DNA from: JAPORK01 sp026710285
Lineage (GTDB): Bacteria > Pseudomonadota > Gammaproteobacteria > Pseudomonadales > Endozoicomonadaceae
DNA: 64,000 nt
Direction: 5' to 3'
Assembly: GCA_965201045.1 (NCBI GenBank)
Contig: OZ241746.1
Span: 4,836,001-4,900,000, forward strand
The notes below the pieces were generated by a model, which saw only the letters and a list, made by a program, of their open reading frames with translations, did no database searches and had not been told where the DNA came from. The position numbers and the translations under genes are program-made. Below, one piece after another: positions 18,879-28,126 of the stretch. The first letter of the stretch is position 1. Each line of letters opens with the position of its first letter.

Positions 18879-19571
18879 TTAATGACTAATAACATCATGC
18901 TGTATCTGCATGTATTCTTTATATTCCGGACTGTTAATGAGTTCATACGCAGACATAATGTTCGATACGTTTTTTAATTCTGTAAACATCCCGTTCATTC
19001 TTGTTGTGCAACTATATTGTTTTGCAATATTAACCATATTGTCAATCTGATCCCAAAGATCGTATGCATGTTTAACTAATAATTCCTTTACCTTCCTGAC
19101 ATCCTGCTCACAGTGCTCTTGCAGCTGTAAAATTTGTCTGTATTGATTTGCTGTAGGTCGTTGTTTCGGTGAAGTTAAAGCTGTTAAATATTGTTTTGCC
19201 TGTTCGGCCTTTTGTTCATATTCTGCAATGAGATCACTCTCTGCTCCAAGATTATCCAATATTCCTAATGCTGCTTCATACTCATTAGTCACATGACGTG
19301 CTTTTTTCTCATTGATTCCCAAAATAACTGTTTCTCTGGATCCAAATACTGAGAAACAACCAAAGTCTTCTGTATTCATTGCTTTTCTGTTACCGATTTC
19401 TTTATCGGGTAATTTAACAAGAAAAGAATCTCTATCTGATATACGTCTAAAACTATTTTTTACTTTGCTTACAGCACGAAAAAAATAATCCTGACATATC
19501 TCTTTTATTTTTGTATATGCTCTCTTAACAAATGTGTCATTGTGATGACCAGAACCAACTATTTTTACCAT
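18879..19571 (-). CDS. Hypothetical effector-like protein
   Basis: I do not recognise this 230-residue protein. Start ATG 19571 is chosen over 19586 because GAGGA lies eight bases before it. The first third is basic (KIKEICQDYFFRAVSKVKNS, RRISDRDSF), the middle contains a charged helix (AEYEQKAEQAKQYLTAL), and the last part is helical (EHCEQDVRKVKELLVKHAYD). There is no signal peptide or membrane helix. It is transcribed in the same direction as the gene at 19724-20935, 152 bases downstream of it, and may share its transcript. Confidence 0.55.
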   Translation of the reverse strand: MVKIVGSGHHNDTFVKRAYTKIKEICQDYFFRAVSKVKNSFRRISDRDSFLVKLPDKEIGNRKAMNTEDFGCFSVFGSRETVILGINEKKARHVTNEYEAALGILDNLGAESDLIAEYEQKAEQAKQYLTALTSPKQRPTANQYRQILQLQEHCEQDVRKVKELLVKHAYDLWDQIDNMVNIAKQYSCTTRMNGMFTELKNVSNIMSAYELINSPEYKEYMQIQHDVISH

Positions 19572-19723
19572 TTTTATAATCCTCATTCTGTTTTTGTTAT
19601 TTAAAGTACATAAGACAAAAATATTGTTGTTGTACTTGTATTAATGATTCTCTGCACTCAGCATATCTGCAAAAAAGATAAAAAGTAATGATGACATATC
19701 TGTTCTGTCAAACGACAGACAAC

Positions 19724-20935
19724 CTAAGTGTTACCCCTTTTTTTTCTGTTATATCCTCGCTCAATTAGCCTGACATTTACAGGTGTTCTCAATTTACCAG
19801 AAGATTGTTTAGCCATTTGTCGCATAAAAATTGCCTGCTTTAGTTGAACAATGGGTTCTGGTGAATCAAAAACAGGGTTCTTTGGAAAGAGTTGATTTAT
19901 TGCAATAGATGTAGTTTTATCTATATCAAAATTTTTAATGCCTGCTTTTTGCAGACAACGAAAAATTTCATTACAATGATAGGTGTATTGTTCATTCGAC
20001 ATATTGTAGTTACCCGATGATGTTTCTTGCTGTAACACCTGCAAATGAGGCACCATAAAAAAAAGCGCTCCTCCGCCGCCTCCTTCTCCTTTTAACCCGA
20101 TCGCATTTTTAGAAGATGCTACCAGATACAATAATGTCAGCATTAACGGTTCTTCTAAATGTCTCTGTCTGTTTTTGGGAACATCCGGAAGTTGTTGCGC
20201 AAACGCTTTTACATCAGCGGGTAAGTACGCTGTATCGATAACATCATGTATTGGTATCCGAATCTCAGAAGCAGAAGAAGATCGCTTAGTAACTGCCTGT
20301 GCGGATGATTTAGGTGCAGTTGTTTCAGATGGTAAATTTTCAGTCTTTGCTACTGGCATTTCAACTTGTGGATTTGTCAGGCTGTTTACAGACACTACGC
20401 TCTTCTCTGCAACGATTGGTCCGGCAATATCGGTTTGCATTTCTGTCGGATGAGACAGCTCAGCTGCTCCGGTTTGTTCAACTCCTTCTGTCTGTTTAGT
20501 CTTTTGGTCTGCTTGTTGTGTAATGACGGGTGTTGAAAGGGCTGATTGCTCTGTTCTTATCGTGGTGGATTCTGCAGCAGACCTTACGGTTAACGGTGGT
20601 TGACAGTCTTTCTGTTTATCGACAAGCGTATAAATATAAGTTTCTTTTTTGAGTGGTTTTACTGGCTGCTGTATTTGTTGTTCCGTCTGTAAATGCTTTG
20701 TCTGTTGTTCAGTCTTTAAATCTGTCTCTCTGTGGGTAGTATTTAATGGTAAAGGTGGAGGTGGAGGTGAAGTAGCTGTATTTTTTCTCCAGAAAAAAAA
20801 GAAACGCAATAATTTGTTAACAACACGCACTCCCCATTTAGTTTTGGTTAGCCGGGTAGTGTTATCATCAATACCACTATCATTTAACCGACTGTAAGGC
20901 ACCTGAGAAGAATTATTAGTCCCTTTTACTCCCAT
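19724..20935 (-). CDS. Hypothetical protein with N-myristoylation-type start and Pro/Gln-rich middle
   Basis: No family recognised. The second of two adjacent ATGs (20935) is best spaced from AAAAGGAA and gives MGVKGTNNSS, which meets the eukaryotic N-myristoylation pattern (Gly2, small residue at 6). Residues about 45-55 hold an aromatic patch (LLRFFFFWRK) next to SPPPPPLPL, a poly-Pro ligand-like stretch, then about 170 residues low in complexity and rich in Gln, Thr, Pro and Glu. From about 230 a folded, partly hydrophobic domain follows (LEEPLMLTLLYLVASSKN, KGEGGGGGALFFMV), with a basic tail ending YNRKKRGNT. The architecture is typical of translocated effectors; this is inference. Confidence 0.6.
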   Translation of the reverse strand: MGVKGTNNSSQVPYSRLNDSGIDDNTTRLTKTKWGVRVVNKLLRFFFFWRKNTATSPPPPPLPLNTTHRETDLKTEQQTKHLQTEQQIQQPVKPLKKETYIYTLVDKQKDCQPPLTVRSAAESTTIRTEQSALSTPVITQQADQKTKQTEGVEQTGAAELSHPTEMQTDIAGPIVAEKSVVSVNSLTNPQVEMPVAKTENLPSETTAPKSSAQAVTKRSSSASEIRIPIHDVIDTAYLPADVKAFAQQLPDVPKNRQRHLEEPLMLTLLYLVASSKNAIGLKGEGGGGGALFFMVPHLQVLQQETSSGNYNMSNEQYTYHCNEIFRCLQKAGIKNFDIDKTTSIAINQLFPKNPVFDSPEPIVQLKQAIFMRQMAKQSSGKLRTPVNVRLIERGYNRKKRGNT

Positions 20936-21033
20936 CATAAATTCCTTTTTTATGTTTTTCTCTGGGAAAGTGCTGTGGTTTGTATTATGCTCTGCATCAA
21001 TACAACACTTATGTACTTTAGTTTATAACGGTT

Positions 21034-21681
21034 ATGCAAAGTCATCCATTAATAAATAACCTATCGCCAGGAATCTATGGTATTACTGATAACAGACTCA
21101 TGCCATGTGATAAACAGCTCCTTAAACAAGCAGAGTCTGCTCTACAGGCAGGTGTGCGGTTATTACAATATCGGAATAAAAATCCTGCTTCTCCCGAAGA
21201 GCCCTTAAGGCAGGTAAAAAAACTGCTTATACTGTGCAATGATTATAATGTCCCGCTTATGATCAATGATAATGTTGAACTTGCCTATACAACAGGCGCA
21301 CACGGTGTCCATTTGGGAGCAGAAGACCTATCACCTGTTCAAGCCAGAAATATCCTTGGTCCTGATGCAATTATTGGTGTAACCTGCAATCATTTTGTTC
21401 ATAAAGCGGTGCTGGCAGAGCAGCAGGGAGCAAACTATGTGGCTTTTGGACGTTTTTTTCCTTCAAAAACTAAACCTGAAGCAGAGCATGCTGACTTATC
21501 CATACTCAAAGAAGCAAAAAAGCAATGTACTTTACCCATTGTTGCTATTGGCGGTATAACACCTGATAATTGCGCAGAAGTGGTTAAAGCAGGAGCAGAC
21601 ATCATTGCTGTTATTCATTCACTGTTCGCCAGCGGAGATATCAACCAACAAATAAAACGCTTTAATCAATGCATGGCTTAA
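21034..21681 (+). CDS. thiE: Thiamine-phosphate synthase
   Basis: The enzyme joins HMP-PP and the thiazole phosphate to make thiamine phosphate. The 215 residues have the TIM-barrel landmarks: GIYGITD at the first strand, LLQYRNK for pyrophosphate contact, LMINDNVELAY, GVHLGAEDL, YVAFGRFFPSKTKP and IVAIGGI followed by GADIIAVI near the end. No TPP riboswitch was noticed upstream. The gene sits directly before the hemL remnant, a frequent thiE-hemL pairing in gammaproteobacteria, so it likely ended an ancestral operon that is now broken downstream. Confidence 0.93.
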   Translation: MQSHPLINNLSPGIYGITDNRLMPCDKQLLKQAESALQAGVRLLQYRNKNPASPEEPLRQVKKLLILCNDYNVPLMINDNVELAYTTGAHGVHLGAEDLSPVQARNILGPDAIIGVTCNHFVHKAVLAEQQGANYVAFGRFFPSKTKPEAEHADLSILKEAKKQCTLPIVAIGGITPDNCAEVVKAGADIIAVIHSLFASGDINQQIKRFNQCMA

Positions 21682-21736
21682 ATAGATAGCAGATAATGGC
21701 ACATGCAAAGTCATAGCCTGGAACGGAAAGAGCCAT

Positions 21737-22138
21737 ATGAACAAATCAGCATTGCTTTTTGAAGAGGCAAAATGTTATATTCCAGGTGGAGTAAATTCTC
21801 CCGTACGGGTCTTTAGCAGTGTGGGAGGGACCGTGCCTATTTTCATCAAGCACAGGGTGCTTACCTGTTTGATGAAGACGATAAACAGCATATTGATTAC
21901 GCAGGTTCATGGGGACCGATGATCATGAGATACGACCATCACTGCGTCATTGAAAGCATTAAAGCTCAGCTTGAACAGGGAATTAGTTTTGGTGCCCCCA
22001 CAATAGCCGAAACCAAACCAGCTGAAAAAATTTGTAAATCTATGCCTTCTATTGAAAAAGTACGCATGGTTAACTCACCCCCAGAAAAAAGCGACCATGA
22101 GTGCAATTCGTCTGACCAGAGGTTACATAAGACGAGTT
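21737..22138 (+). pseudogene. hemL: Glutamate-1-semialdehyde aminotransferase, frameshifted and truncated
   Basis: The N-terminus MNKSALLFEEAKCYIPGG and SPVRVFSSVGGTVPIFIK are clear HemL. A base is missing near 21855, after which QGAYLFDEDDKQHIDYAGSW and GPMIMRYDHHCVIESIKAQL continue in the next frame. A second shift in the A-run near 22085 moves to ATMSAIRLTRGYIRR in a third frame. The gene then ends at a repeat boundary near 22138, so two thirds, including the PLP lysine, are absent. The enzyme makes 5-aminolevulinate for heme, so loss matters unless another copy or heme import exists. Confidence 0.92.
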
Positions 22139-22159
22139 GACATCGCTCCTCCTTAAAGA

Positions 22160-22382
22160 CTGTCTCTTAGTTACATTTTTTTATTCACAGGTTTATTTTC
22201 TACTGAATATACCCATCTTTACTGAGCATGCCGTGGGCTGAGCCTGTCGAAGTCCGGCTACTTTTGGTCCTTGGGCTTCGACAAGCTCAGCCCACGGTTT
22301 TATACCAAAAAAGCTGGATATTCAGTAGCAGGCAACCCGCTAAAATAAAAATCATTATCTAAAAAATGTGACTAAGAGACAG
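22160..22382. repeat. MITE-C copy 1 with IS50-like ends
   Basis: A 223-base element with terminal repeats CTGTCTCTTAGTTACATTTT and its complement ending GTGACTAAGAGACAG, close to the outer ends of IS4/IS50-type transposons (CTGTCTCTTATACACATCT). Inside is a large palindrome built on GTGGGCTGAGCCTGTCGAAG. A second copy is at 34193-34429. Both copies are flanked by GACATC... on the left and CTRAAGRACGGAG on the right. No ORF. Confidence 0.8.
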
Positions 22383-22558
22383 CTAAAGAACGGAGTTTTA
22401 CTGGGTGTCTGATAAAATATACCATTGAATGTGCCGGTGAAGCTTTTGCGTAAATACAACAAATATTTCAAACACAGTTATGGCAAATCAACAGACAGCG
22501 CAGTACGCTGTCTGGTCTGGTAGTGAGTCAGATGCATAAAACAATATTTTTTTTATTG

Positions 22559-22734
22559 CTAAAAAGTAGCTATTCCCTGAGGAGGTGGCCCCCACTTTTT
22601 ATAATTACCAAGGAACATCGAAGCACAGTTATATGCACTTTGTAAAAACTGCTGACGCTTTTTAGCAGTACTATCTGTCTGACTAATTAATGTCTCTCTC
22701 AGTGGATGTTGCGATGAAATCAGGTATTTGCAAT
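22559..22734 (-). pseudogene. Coding-like fragment beyond a MITE insertion
   Basis: On the minus strand one frame is open from the MITE-A edge at 22734 to TAG at 22559 and reads SSQHPLRETLISQTDSTAKK and FLGNYKKWGPPPQGIATF. It has no start codon of its own, so it is probably the 3' part of a gene cut by the MITE. Whether it belongs to the gene fragment on the other side (22862-23624) could not be settled. Confidence 0.35.
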
Positions 22735-22864
22735 ACTTCGGACAGTTTTTAAAAATATACGATGGGTTAAACTGTAAGCTATTGATTTTTAACGATATTT
22801 TTTACAACAAGATGAAAAATAAATCCTTTTAAAATCAACAACTTACAAAAACTGTCTGAAGTGT
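22735..22864. repeat. MITE-A copy 3
   Basis: A 130-base copy with ends ACTTCGGACAGTTTTT and AAAAACTGTCTGAAGTGTT, matching the element at 3540-3665 along its body. It ends a coding frame on its right side: the last residues (HFRQFL and stop) of the fragment at 22862 are encoded by the MITE end. Confidence 0.8.
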
Positions 22865-23624
22865 TGTTCATAAGAGACCTGCATTAAATTATGCGAAATA
22901 TTATTTCCCCAAGCTGCTTCCACCAATTTCCACCTTGCTTCTGTTTCATCAGCAAGACTGCTAAACTGAAGGCTTTCTCCCAGTCTGAAAAAATTATCTG
23001 TTAATTGAATACCACCTTTATTTTTACGTTCATCCACAAAAAACAGAGTGTTGATCTGTTTATTATTCAAATTGTGAAAAGCATCCAGCACCCATCGGAA
23101 ACCATGTCTGACTGTCTATTCTATAACTTTTTCATGGCTGAGTACACCAATATTATATTCATTTGATTTTTTTAAAAAAGTACTGGAAGTATTTGTAGTC
23201 TATTTGGGATGATGTTTAAGATGTTCACACAAATGAGTTGCATAGGGTTTAGCAACAGGGCTTACGCACTAAGAGCATCATTCTCATTTGGAGCTTCATA
23301 TAACACTTTTTTGAGACTCAATCTGTGCATTTTAACTTCTAACTGACCGTTGATCAGTCTTTGATAAGGTATAAAACTATGAACATCTGTACATTTTTTG
23401 CTTAAAAAGTAATTGTTTTATTTGGTTATTAAGAATCATTCTCTTGGTGCATAAGCCCTGGGTTTAGCAAGCTCATCCAGATCAAAACGATTTCTTTTTG
23501 TACGAACTAAATCAATTAATGATTTCGCCAGAGCAAACTCATAAGCGGCTGTATTTCTTCCCAGAAGAATAATTGCACGCCAGTAATTTTCAACAGAAGG
23601 TTCGATTTCATAAAACAACGACAT
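22862..23624 (-). pseudogene. Gene disrupted by two MITEs and two amber codons
   Basis: The frame starts at ATG 23624 (MSLFYEIEPSVENYWRAI, ALAKSLIDLVRTKRNRFD, ELAKP) and is cut by MITE-B. Removing the MITE and one copy of its 10-base duplication restores the frame exactly: ELAKP continues as YATHLCEHLKHHPK. TAG codons follow that segment and HEKVIE, each plausibly a former CAG. The frame then runs through TVRHGFRWVLDAFHN, INTLFFVDERKNKGGIQLT and DETEARWKLVEAAWGNNI to SYE at the MITE-A copy. The ancestor looks like a nuclease-type protein (possibly an HNH endonuclease), which I hold only weakly. Confidence 0.7.
23256..23460. repeat. MITE-B copy 1
   Basis: A 205-base element with inverted ends CAGGGCTTACGCAC and GTGCATAAGCCCTG, flanked by a perfect 10-base target duplication GGTTTAGCAA (23246-23255 and 23461-23470). 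The copies at 26163 and 46138 have the same size and their own 10-base duplications. No ORF. Confidence 0.92.
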
Positions 23625-23773
23625 GATTTATCTTCAGTGATGTAATTTATCGGGAACACAAATTCATGGTACCTGATTTTGTGCCCTAAAAAAACATCTT
23701 AAAAGAATATTTTGTGTCGTTTACTTTGCGTACAATAATTTTTATTTTTTAACTTGTTAATAAAAAATATAAT

Positions 23774-25440
23774 GTAACTCCCCAGGTATCTTATCATGGT
23801 GAAATAAAAAAAGCTTTACTTCAGTCTGAGGTTATGGCATAACATATACACCATGGATAACTCAGAAAAAATTATACAGCTTGAAGCACAGATAAATGCA
23901 CTTAAAATAAAAATAACGGAGCTTTGTATAGAAAATACAGCGCTTCGTACTGAAAATACTGAGTTAAAACAAGAAAATGCTCAACTAAAGCATAGCCTGA
24001 ACCAAAATAGCCAAAACAGTTCTAAACCTCCATCCACTGATGGTTTAAAAAAACTTACTCGTAATCAGTCGCTACGTAAAAAAGGTCGAAAGAAAAGCGG
24101 TGGTCAGGAAGGGCATAAAGGTCATACTCTCAAGCAAGTTAGTAAACCTGACCATATTATTTCTCATGATTTATCCTGCTGTCCCGGGTGCAAGTGTGAT
24201 TTAAACCAGACAGATGTCGATGATTTTGTTATCAGGCAAGTGTTTGATATACCATTACCTAAGGTAGAAGTCACAGAACATCGGGCTGAAATTAAACAAT
24301 GCCCCGCCTGTAAAAAGCGTGTATGTGCAGATTTTCCGGATGGTGTCAGAGCACAGGTTTCTTATGGGCAAAACATCAAAAGTTTTGCTGTTTATTTGCA
24401 ACATCAACAGTTAATTCCTGAAGATCGTTTGCAAAGTTTATTTGCAGACCTTTTTAAGTTACCGCTGGCTACTGCCACACTAAACAGTTTTACTGATCAG
24501 GCTTTTAATGAACTTGAAATATTTGAACAGGTGGTGTTGAAACATGTCAGTAAGGCTCCTGTGAAACATCTGGATGAAACAGGTTTTCGAATCAATGGTA
24601 AGACACAATGGCTACATGTGTCTTCTGATAAAACATTAACCTACTATCACATCTCACCCAAACGTAAGGCACTACTTCCTGATTTATCTGGCACAGCGGT
24701 GCATGATCATTACAAACCTTACTACCAGCTTAATGATATTAATCACGGATTATGCAATGCGCATCATTTACGTGAGTTGAATGCATTGATTGAAGATGAA
24801 GAGTCCTGGGCTAAAAAAATGAGTCACTGGTTGTTATGTAGCCTGCGATATAAAAAATTACATAGAGGGAAATCGATTGCAGCTGATAAATTAGCACGTC
24901 TCAGAGCTTCCTATACAGAGATTGTGAAAGAAGGTCTGGCATACCATGAATCACTTAAGTCGTTAATCAAAAAAAGTAGGTGCGGTAAGGCACCAAAAAG
25001 AAAAGGACATAATCTGTTGCTTCGGTTATGGAATTATTGTGATGACGTATTACGTTTTTTAACTGATCCGGAAACTCCTTTTACTAATAATCAAGCAGAA
25101 CAAGATATCCGGATGATGAAGTGTAAACAAAAGATATCAGGTGAATTTAGAACAACAAAGGGAGCTGAAAAATTTATCCGCATTCGTGGCTTTATCTCAA
25201 CTGCTAAAAAACAGAGTTGGAATATTTTAGAAAGCATCCAAAAAGTCTTCAACAAAAAAGTACCTTTACCAGATGGATGATGGCATAACTTTTATACCTT
25301 CTTTCTTTTGATTTTTTTTACGTAGCAGCTTTTTATGAACAGAGTCTTTTAAAGCCATCATTTTACTGTTTTGGTTGTTTTTGTTTAGGAGGTGTTTTAA
25401 CTCAGCGTACTATTTTATTATAGAGTACCTGGGGAGTTAC
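23774..25440 (+). mobile_element. Intact IS66-family element
   Basis: A 1667-base element with perfect inverted ends GTAACTCCCCAGGTA and TACCTGGGGAGTTAC, flanked by an 8-base duplication AATATAAT (23766-23773, 25441-25448), the duplication length typical of IS66. It carries a single transposase gene and no tnpA/tnpB accessory genes, as in the one-ORF ISBst12-like group. A decayed relative is at 49262-49597. Confidence 0.93.
23853..25280 (+). CDS. IS66-family transposase
   Basis: A 475-residue DDE transposase. Residues 1-50 form a leucine-zipper coiled coil (ENTALRTENTELKQENAQLK), followed by the NSQNSSKPPS linker typical of IS66. A zinc finger uses Cys110/Cys113 (CCPGCKC) with Cys150/Cys153 (CPACKK). 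The catalytic acids are Asp241 in HLDETGFR, Asp285 in VHDHYKPY and Glu416 in NNQAEQDIRMMK, with NHGLCNAHHLRELN between. The full length and the target duplication suggest a recent, perhaps active, insertion. Confidence 0.94.
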   Translation: MDNSEKIIQLEAQINALKIKITELCIENTALRTENTELKQENAQLKHSLNQNSQNSSKPPSTDGLKKLTRNQSLRKKGRKKSGGQEGHKGHTLKQVSKPDHIISHDLSCCPGCKCDLNQTDVDDFVIRQVFDIPLPKVEVTEHRAEIKQCPACKKRVCADFPDGVRAQVSYGQNIKSFAVYLQHQQLIPEDRLQSLFADLFKLPLATATLNSFTDQAFNELEIFEQVVLKHVSKAPVKHLDETGFRINGKTQWLHVSSDKTLTYYHISPKRKALLPDLSGTAVHDHYKPYYQLNDINHGLCNAHHLRELNALIEDEESWAKKMSHWLLCSLRYKKLHRGKSIAADKLARLRASYTEIVKEGLAYHESLKSLIKKSRCGKAPKRKGHNLLLRLWNYCDDVLRFLTDPETPFTNNQAEQDIRMMKCKQKISGEFRTTKGAEKFIRIRGFISTAKKQSWNILESIQKVFNKKVPLPDG

Positions 25441-25522
25441 AATATAATAGGAATGATCAATCTATACTTTAATTGTTTATCTATCCACTCTATTCACAGC
25501 AAAAAAAAAATTTATAATTTGT

Positions 25523-25594
25523 AATAAACCCTGCCTGACAAACAAGCTACTTGCTGAAAACAGTAACAGGCTGCCAGATCTGACAGGGTTTATT
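25523..25594. terminator. Inverted repeat after the IS66 element
   Basis: AATAAACCCTG at 25523 and CAGGGTTTATT ending at 25594 form a perfect 11-base stem with a 50-base loop. It stands between the IS66 element and a gene remnant read toward it, so it could be the terminator of that ancestral gene. Confidence 0.35.
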
Positions 25595-25645
25595 ATAATT
25601 ACACCAATGTATTTATAGATTTGAAATAGCTGTTACTTCCCACTG

Positions 25646-25878
25646 CCTTACAATAAATAGTCATTTCCCCTTTAATGTAAAGCTGTGTGGTAAACGAAAC
25701 TGATTTTCAGCAATAGCTGCTGCCTTATTTCCATGCAGCAATTTAAGTGCAGGATTAAGCTGCTGATTAATCCAGGCAACATTTTGCTGAATCTGTTTAA
25801 GATTTTTCTTCGACGCAGGCATTTATTTATTGGCTATATCACTCAGCAATATAGCTAATCCGACAACCTACCCGAAAT
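25646..25878 (-). pseudogene. C-terminal duplicate of the gene at 28127
   Basis: About 230 bases match the 3' end of the gene at 28127-29128, encoding the same tail (LKPALKLLHGNKAAAIAENQ and FRLPHSFT-like end) and about 20 bases beyond its stop. In-frame damage is present near its upstream edge (the QVPASKKNL region). It is a segmental duplicate without a start. Confidence 0.75.
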
Positions 25879-26162
25879 TTATAATTTAAGTCCGGTATAT
25901 GGTTTAGTATTTGATCAGGAAAATAAATCCATTGATTGTTGTAATAATATTGTAACAGGTATAACATGGTTACTAAGCGTTACTTCCATAGTTTATTTAA
26001 CCTTTTTATCATTCTTCCTGAGTTATTGTGGGGTTTTACTATGAAAAACAACTCTTCTCACTTTGAGTAAACGTAAGTAAATCTACACAACTGATATATC
26101 AATGCAGTGAAAATTAGAAAAATCAATCACTTTATATAAACCAATCAATTCAGAAAAGACTA

Positions 26163-26367
26163 CAGGGCTTACGCACCAAGAGAATGATTCTTAATAACCA
26201 AATAAAAAAATTACTTTTTAAGCACAAAATGTACAGATGTTCATAGTTTTATACCTTATCAAAAACAGATCAACGGTCAGTTAGAAGTTAAAATGCACAG
26301 ATTGAGTCTCAAAAAAGTGTTATATGAAGCTTCAAATGAGAATGATTCTCTTGGTGCGTAAGCCCTG
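26163..26367. repeat. MITE-B copy 2
   Basis: A 205-base element, inverted relative to copy 1, with ends CAGGGCTTACGCACCAAGAG and CTCTTGGTGCGTAAGCCCTG and the 10-base duplication GAAAAGACTA at 26153-26162 and 26368-26377. It lies in otherwise gene-free DNA; 25879-26162 and 26368-26603 show nothing else. Confidence 0.93.
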
Positions 26368-26603
26368 GAAAAGACTATTATCCAAGATTATTGAATGAAG
26401 TGATACAAAAATTTTGTGAATAAATAGGTTAAATACTAATGACATTGTATAAATCAATAATTGTAATAATGCGTTAATTAATAAGGGTATGCTTACAAAA
26501 CAACAGATTATGCTTTCAGCAGATACAACTTATAAAAACTATCTTGAATATAAACATCATTATAGCCAGTGATATTTACACTATTAAGACAAGGGATAAA
26601 GAA

Positions 26604-27599
26604 ATGGGTAATAAAACTTCAAGATTTCATAATTTTATTCAAAGGTATTCAGCCCCTTTTAGAAAAAAAAGCTCTAAAACTCCTAAAGAGCCGGTAATTA
26701 AAGACTTTAGAGAAAAAATTGAACGTAGTTTATTAAATAAAAATATACAAATATCACTTTCTGGTTTAAACAAATTCAAGCCAATATCTGAAGCAGACCG
26801 TGCATTCAAGAAGGCTTTAGCAAATGATCAAATAAAAACAAAAAGTGATTTTATAAAATACGTTAAGCTTCATGATAAACTGAGTAAAAAGGGGTTAAAA
26901 AAAGAAGAACAATCCGATTTCACTAATACACTGCATAACATTGCAAAAAAAATTAATCTGGAAAAAGCTCCATCCAAATCACATGAGAAAAATAGACACA
27001 ATTGGGGTATAAGAAAATTATTGTCCTCAATTACAAATATTGTAAAAAAACGACTAAAAAATGATAAATCCTCATCTGTTAAAACTGCTTCTTCCAAACA
27101 GACCGCACAACCAAATACCACTGACCTATCAGTAGAACTGTTGTGCTCAGTAATATTAGATGCTTCATCAAAAACAGCTAAATTAAATTTACTTAATGGA
27201 CATTCTTTGCTGGAAAAATATAAAGATTTAGCCAGAGGTAATGGAGCATTGCGCAGCCTAGTAACAGCAATTTACGGACTGAAAAAGCTACCCCAGGACA
27301 ATGAAGTAAAGTCACTTAAGCATGAAGGAATGTTGATTCTGAACAAAAAAATTGCTGGTATCGCATTCCAGCAATGGGGAACACCACAGGGTTCTGTCAA
27401 TGATTTTTTGCAGAGAATAAACAAAAGCCTATCCAAACAAAATAATACAGCAGAAATGACTGAAACAGAAAAAGCAGAAGTAACAGCAGCAAAGAAAAAA
27501 CTTGAGGAAGCATGCAACGATTTAAAAAGTTTATTGCTAGATATAGATAAACTGGCAGAGAAAGTCCGTGTTTATATGGAAAAAAGGCAGAACAAGTGA
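26604..27599 (+). CDS. Hypothetical protein with N-myristoylation-type start
   Basis: No family recognised in this 331-residue protein. The start ATG 26604 is chosen over 26544 because AAGGGA lies upstream and because it gives MGNKTSRFHN, an N-myristoylation pattern (Gly2, Ser6) followed by a basic stretch (FRKKSSKTPK) that would help membrane binding. The middle is Lys-rich and helical (RKLLSSITNIVKKRLKND), the domain at about 170-270 is more hydrophobic (LSVELLCSVILDA, GALRSLVTAIYGLKKL), and the end is a coiled coil (EKAEVTAAKKKLEEACNDL). It is probably a translocated membrane-targeted effector; this is inference. Confidence 0.6.
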   Translation: MGNKTSRFHNFIQRYSAPFRKKSSKTPKEPVIKDFREKIERSLLNKNIQISLSGLNKFKPISEADRAFKKALANDQIKTKSDFIKYVKLHDKLSKKGLKKEEQSDFTNTLHNIAKKINLEKAPSKSHEKNRHNWGIRKLLSSITNIVKKRLKNDKSSSVKTASSKQTAQPNTTDLSVELLCSVILDASSKTAKLNLLNGHSLLEKYKDLARGNGALRSLVTAIYGLKKLPQDNEVKSLKHEGMLILNKKIAGIAFQQWGTPQGSVNDFLQRINKSLSKQNNTAEMTETEKAEVTAAKKKLEEACNDLKSLLLDIDKLAEKVRVYMEKRQNK

Positions 27600-27659
27600 A
27601 TACGGATAAAAGCAGTGACAAATCGGCAGCAAATGTTTACAGCAGCCATTAACGCTAAG

Positions 27660-28045
27660 GAATAATTTAAAAAGGAGGTTAAGCATTCATAATCTTTGCT
27701 CAGTCTGCGATTATGATTAAGCCAGACAAATGTTATTTCAATAAGCTGTCGACGTGGCAATAAGATGAAACCTTTTGTGTCATCACTGCGTAAAACAATC
27801 TTCAGAGAGAATTTAAAAACCTAACTGATCCATTCCACCAGCTTGCCGCTGTAGCCACCATCAACCCAAATCAGGCATAATTTTTTAGCTACACCGGTTA
27901 ATTATACGGATACCATCAAGATCTTGCAGGTCTGCTGAAGTGATAGCCATAGCGATTATCAGTCCCACCGTATCAATAAGCAAATGTGGTTTTCGTCCTT
28001 TAACTTTTTGCCTTTAAGCGTTTTTAAAGCATATCCCTTTTGTTT
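27660..28045 (-). pseudogene. IS5-family transposase remnant
   Basis: On the minus strand, pieces in different frames read KRCLIWVDGGY-like (KKLCLIWVDGGYSGKLVEW), FKFSLKIVLRSDDTKGF, LPRRQLIEITFVWLNHNRRL and SKDYECLTS, the well-known C-terminal half of IS5/IS1031-type transposases. Stops and shifts interrupt it, and the catalytic Glu position reads IEITF where an active copy would have VERTF. No inverted ends were found. Confidence 0.75.
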
Positions 28046-28126
28046 TATTCAGTTGAGTGAACTGATGTTGTAGTGAATCACACCTGATTCACCCCACTGA
28101 CTTACAATAAATAGTCGTTTTTCCTT

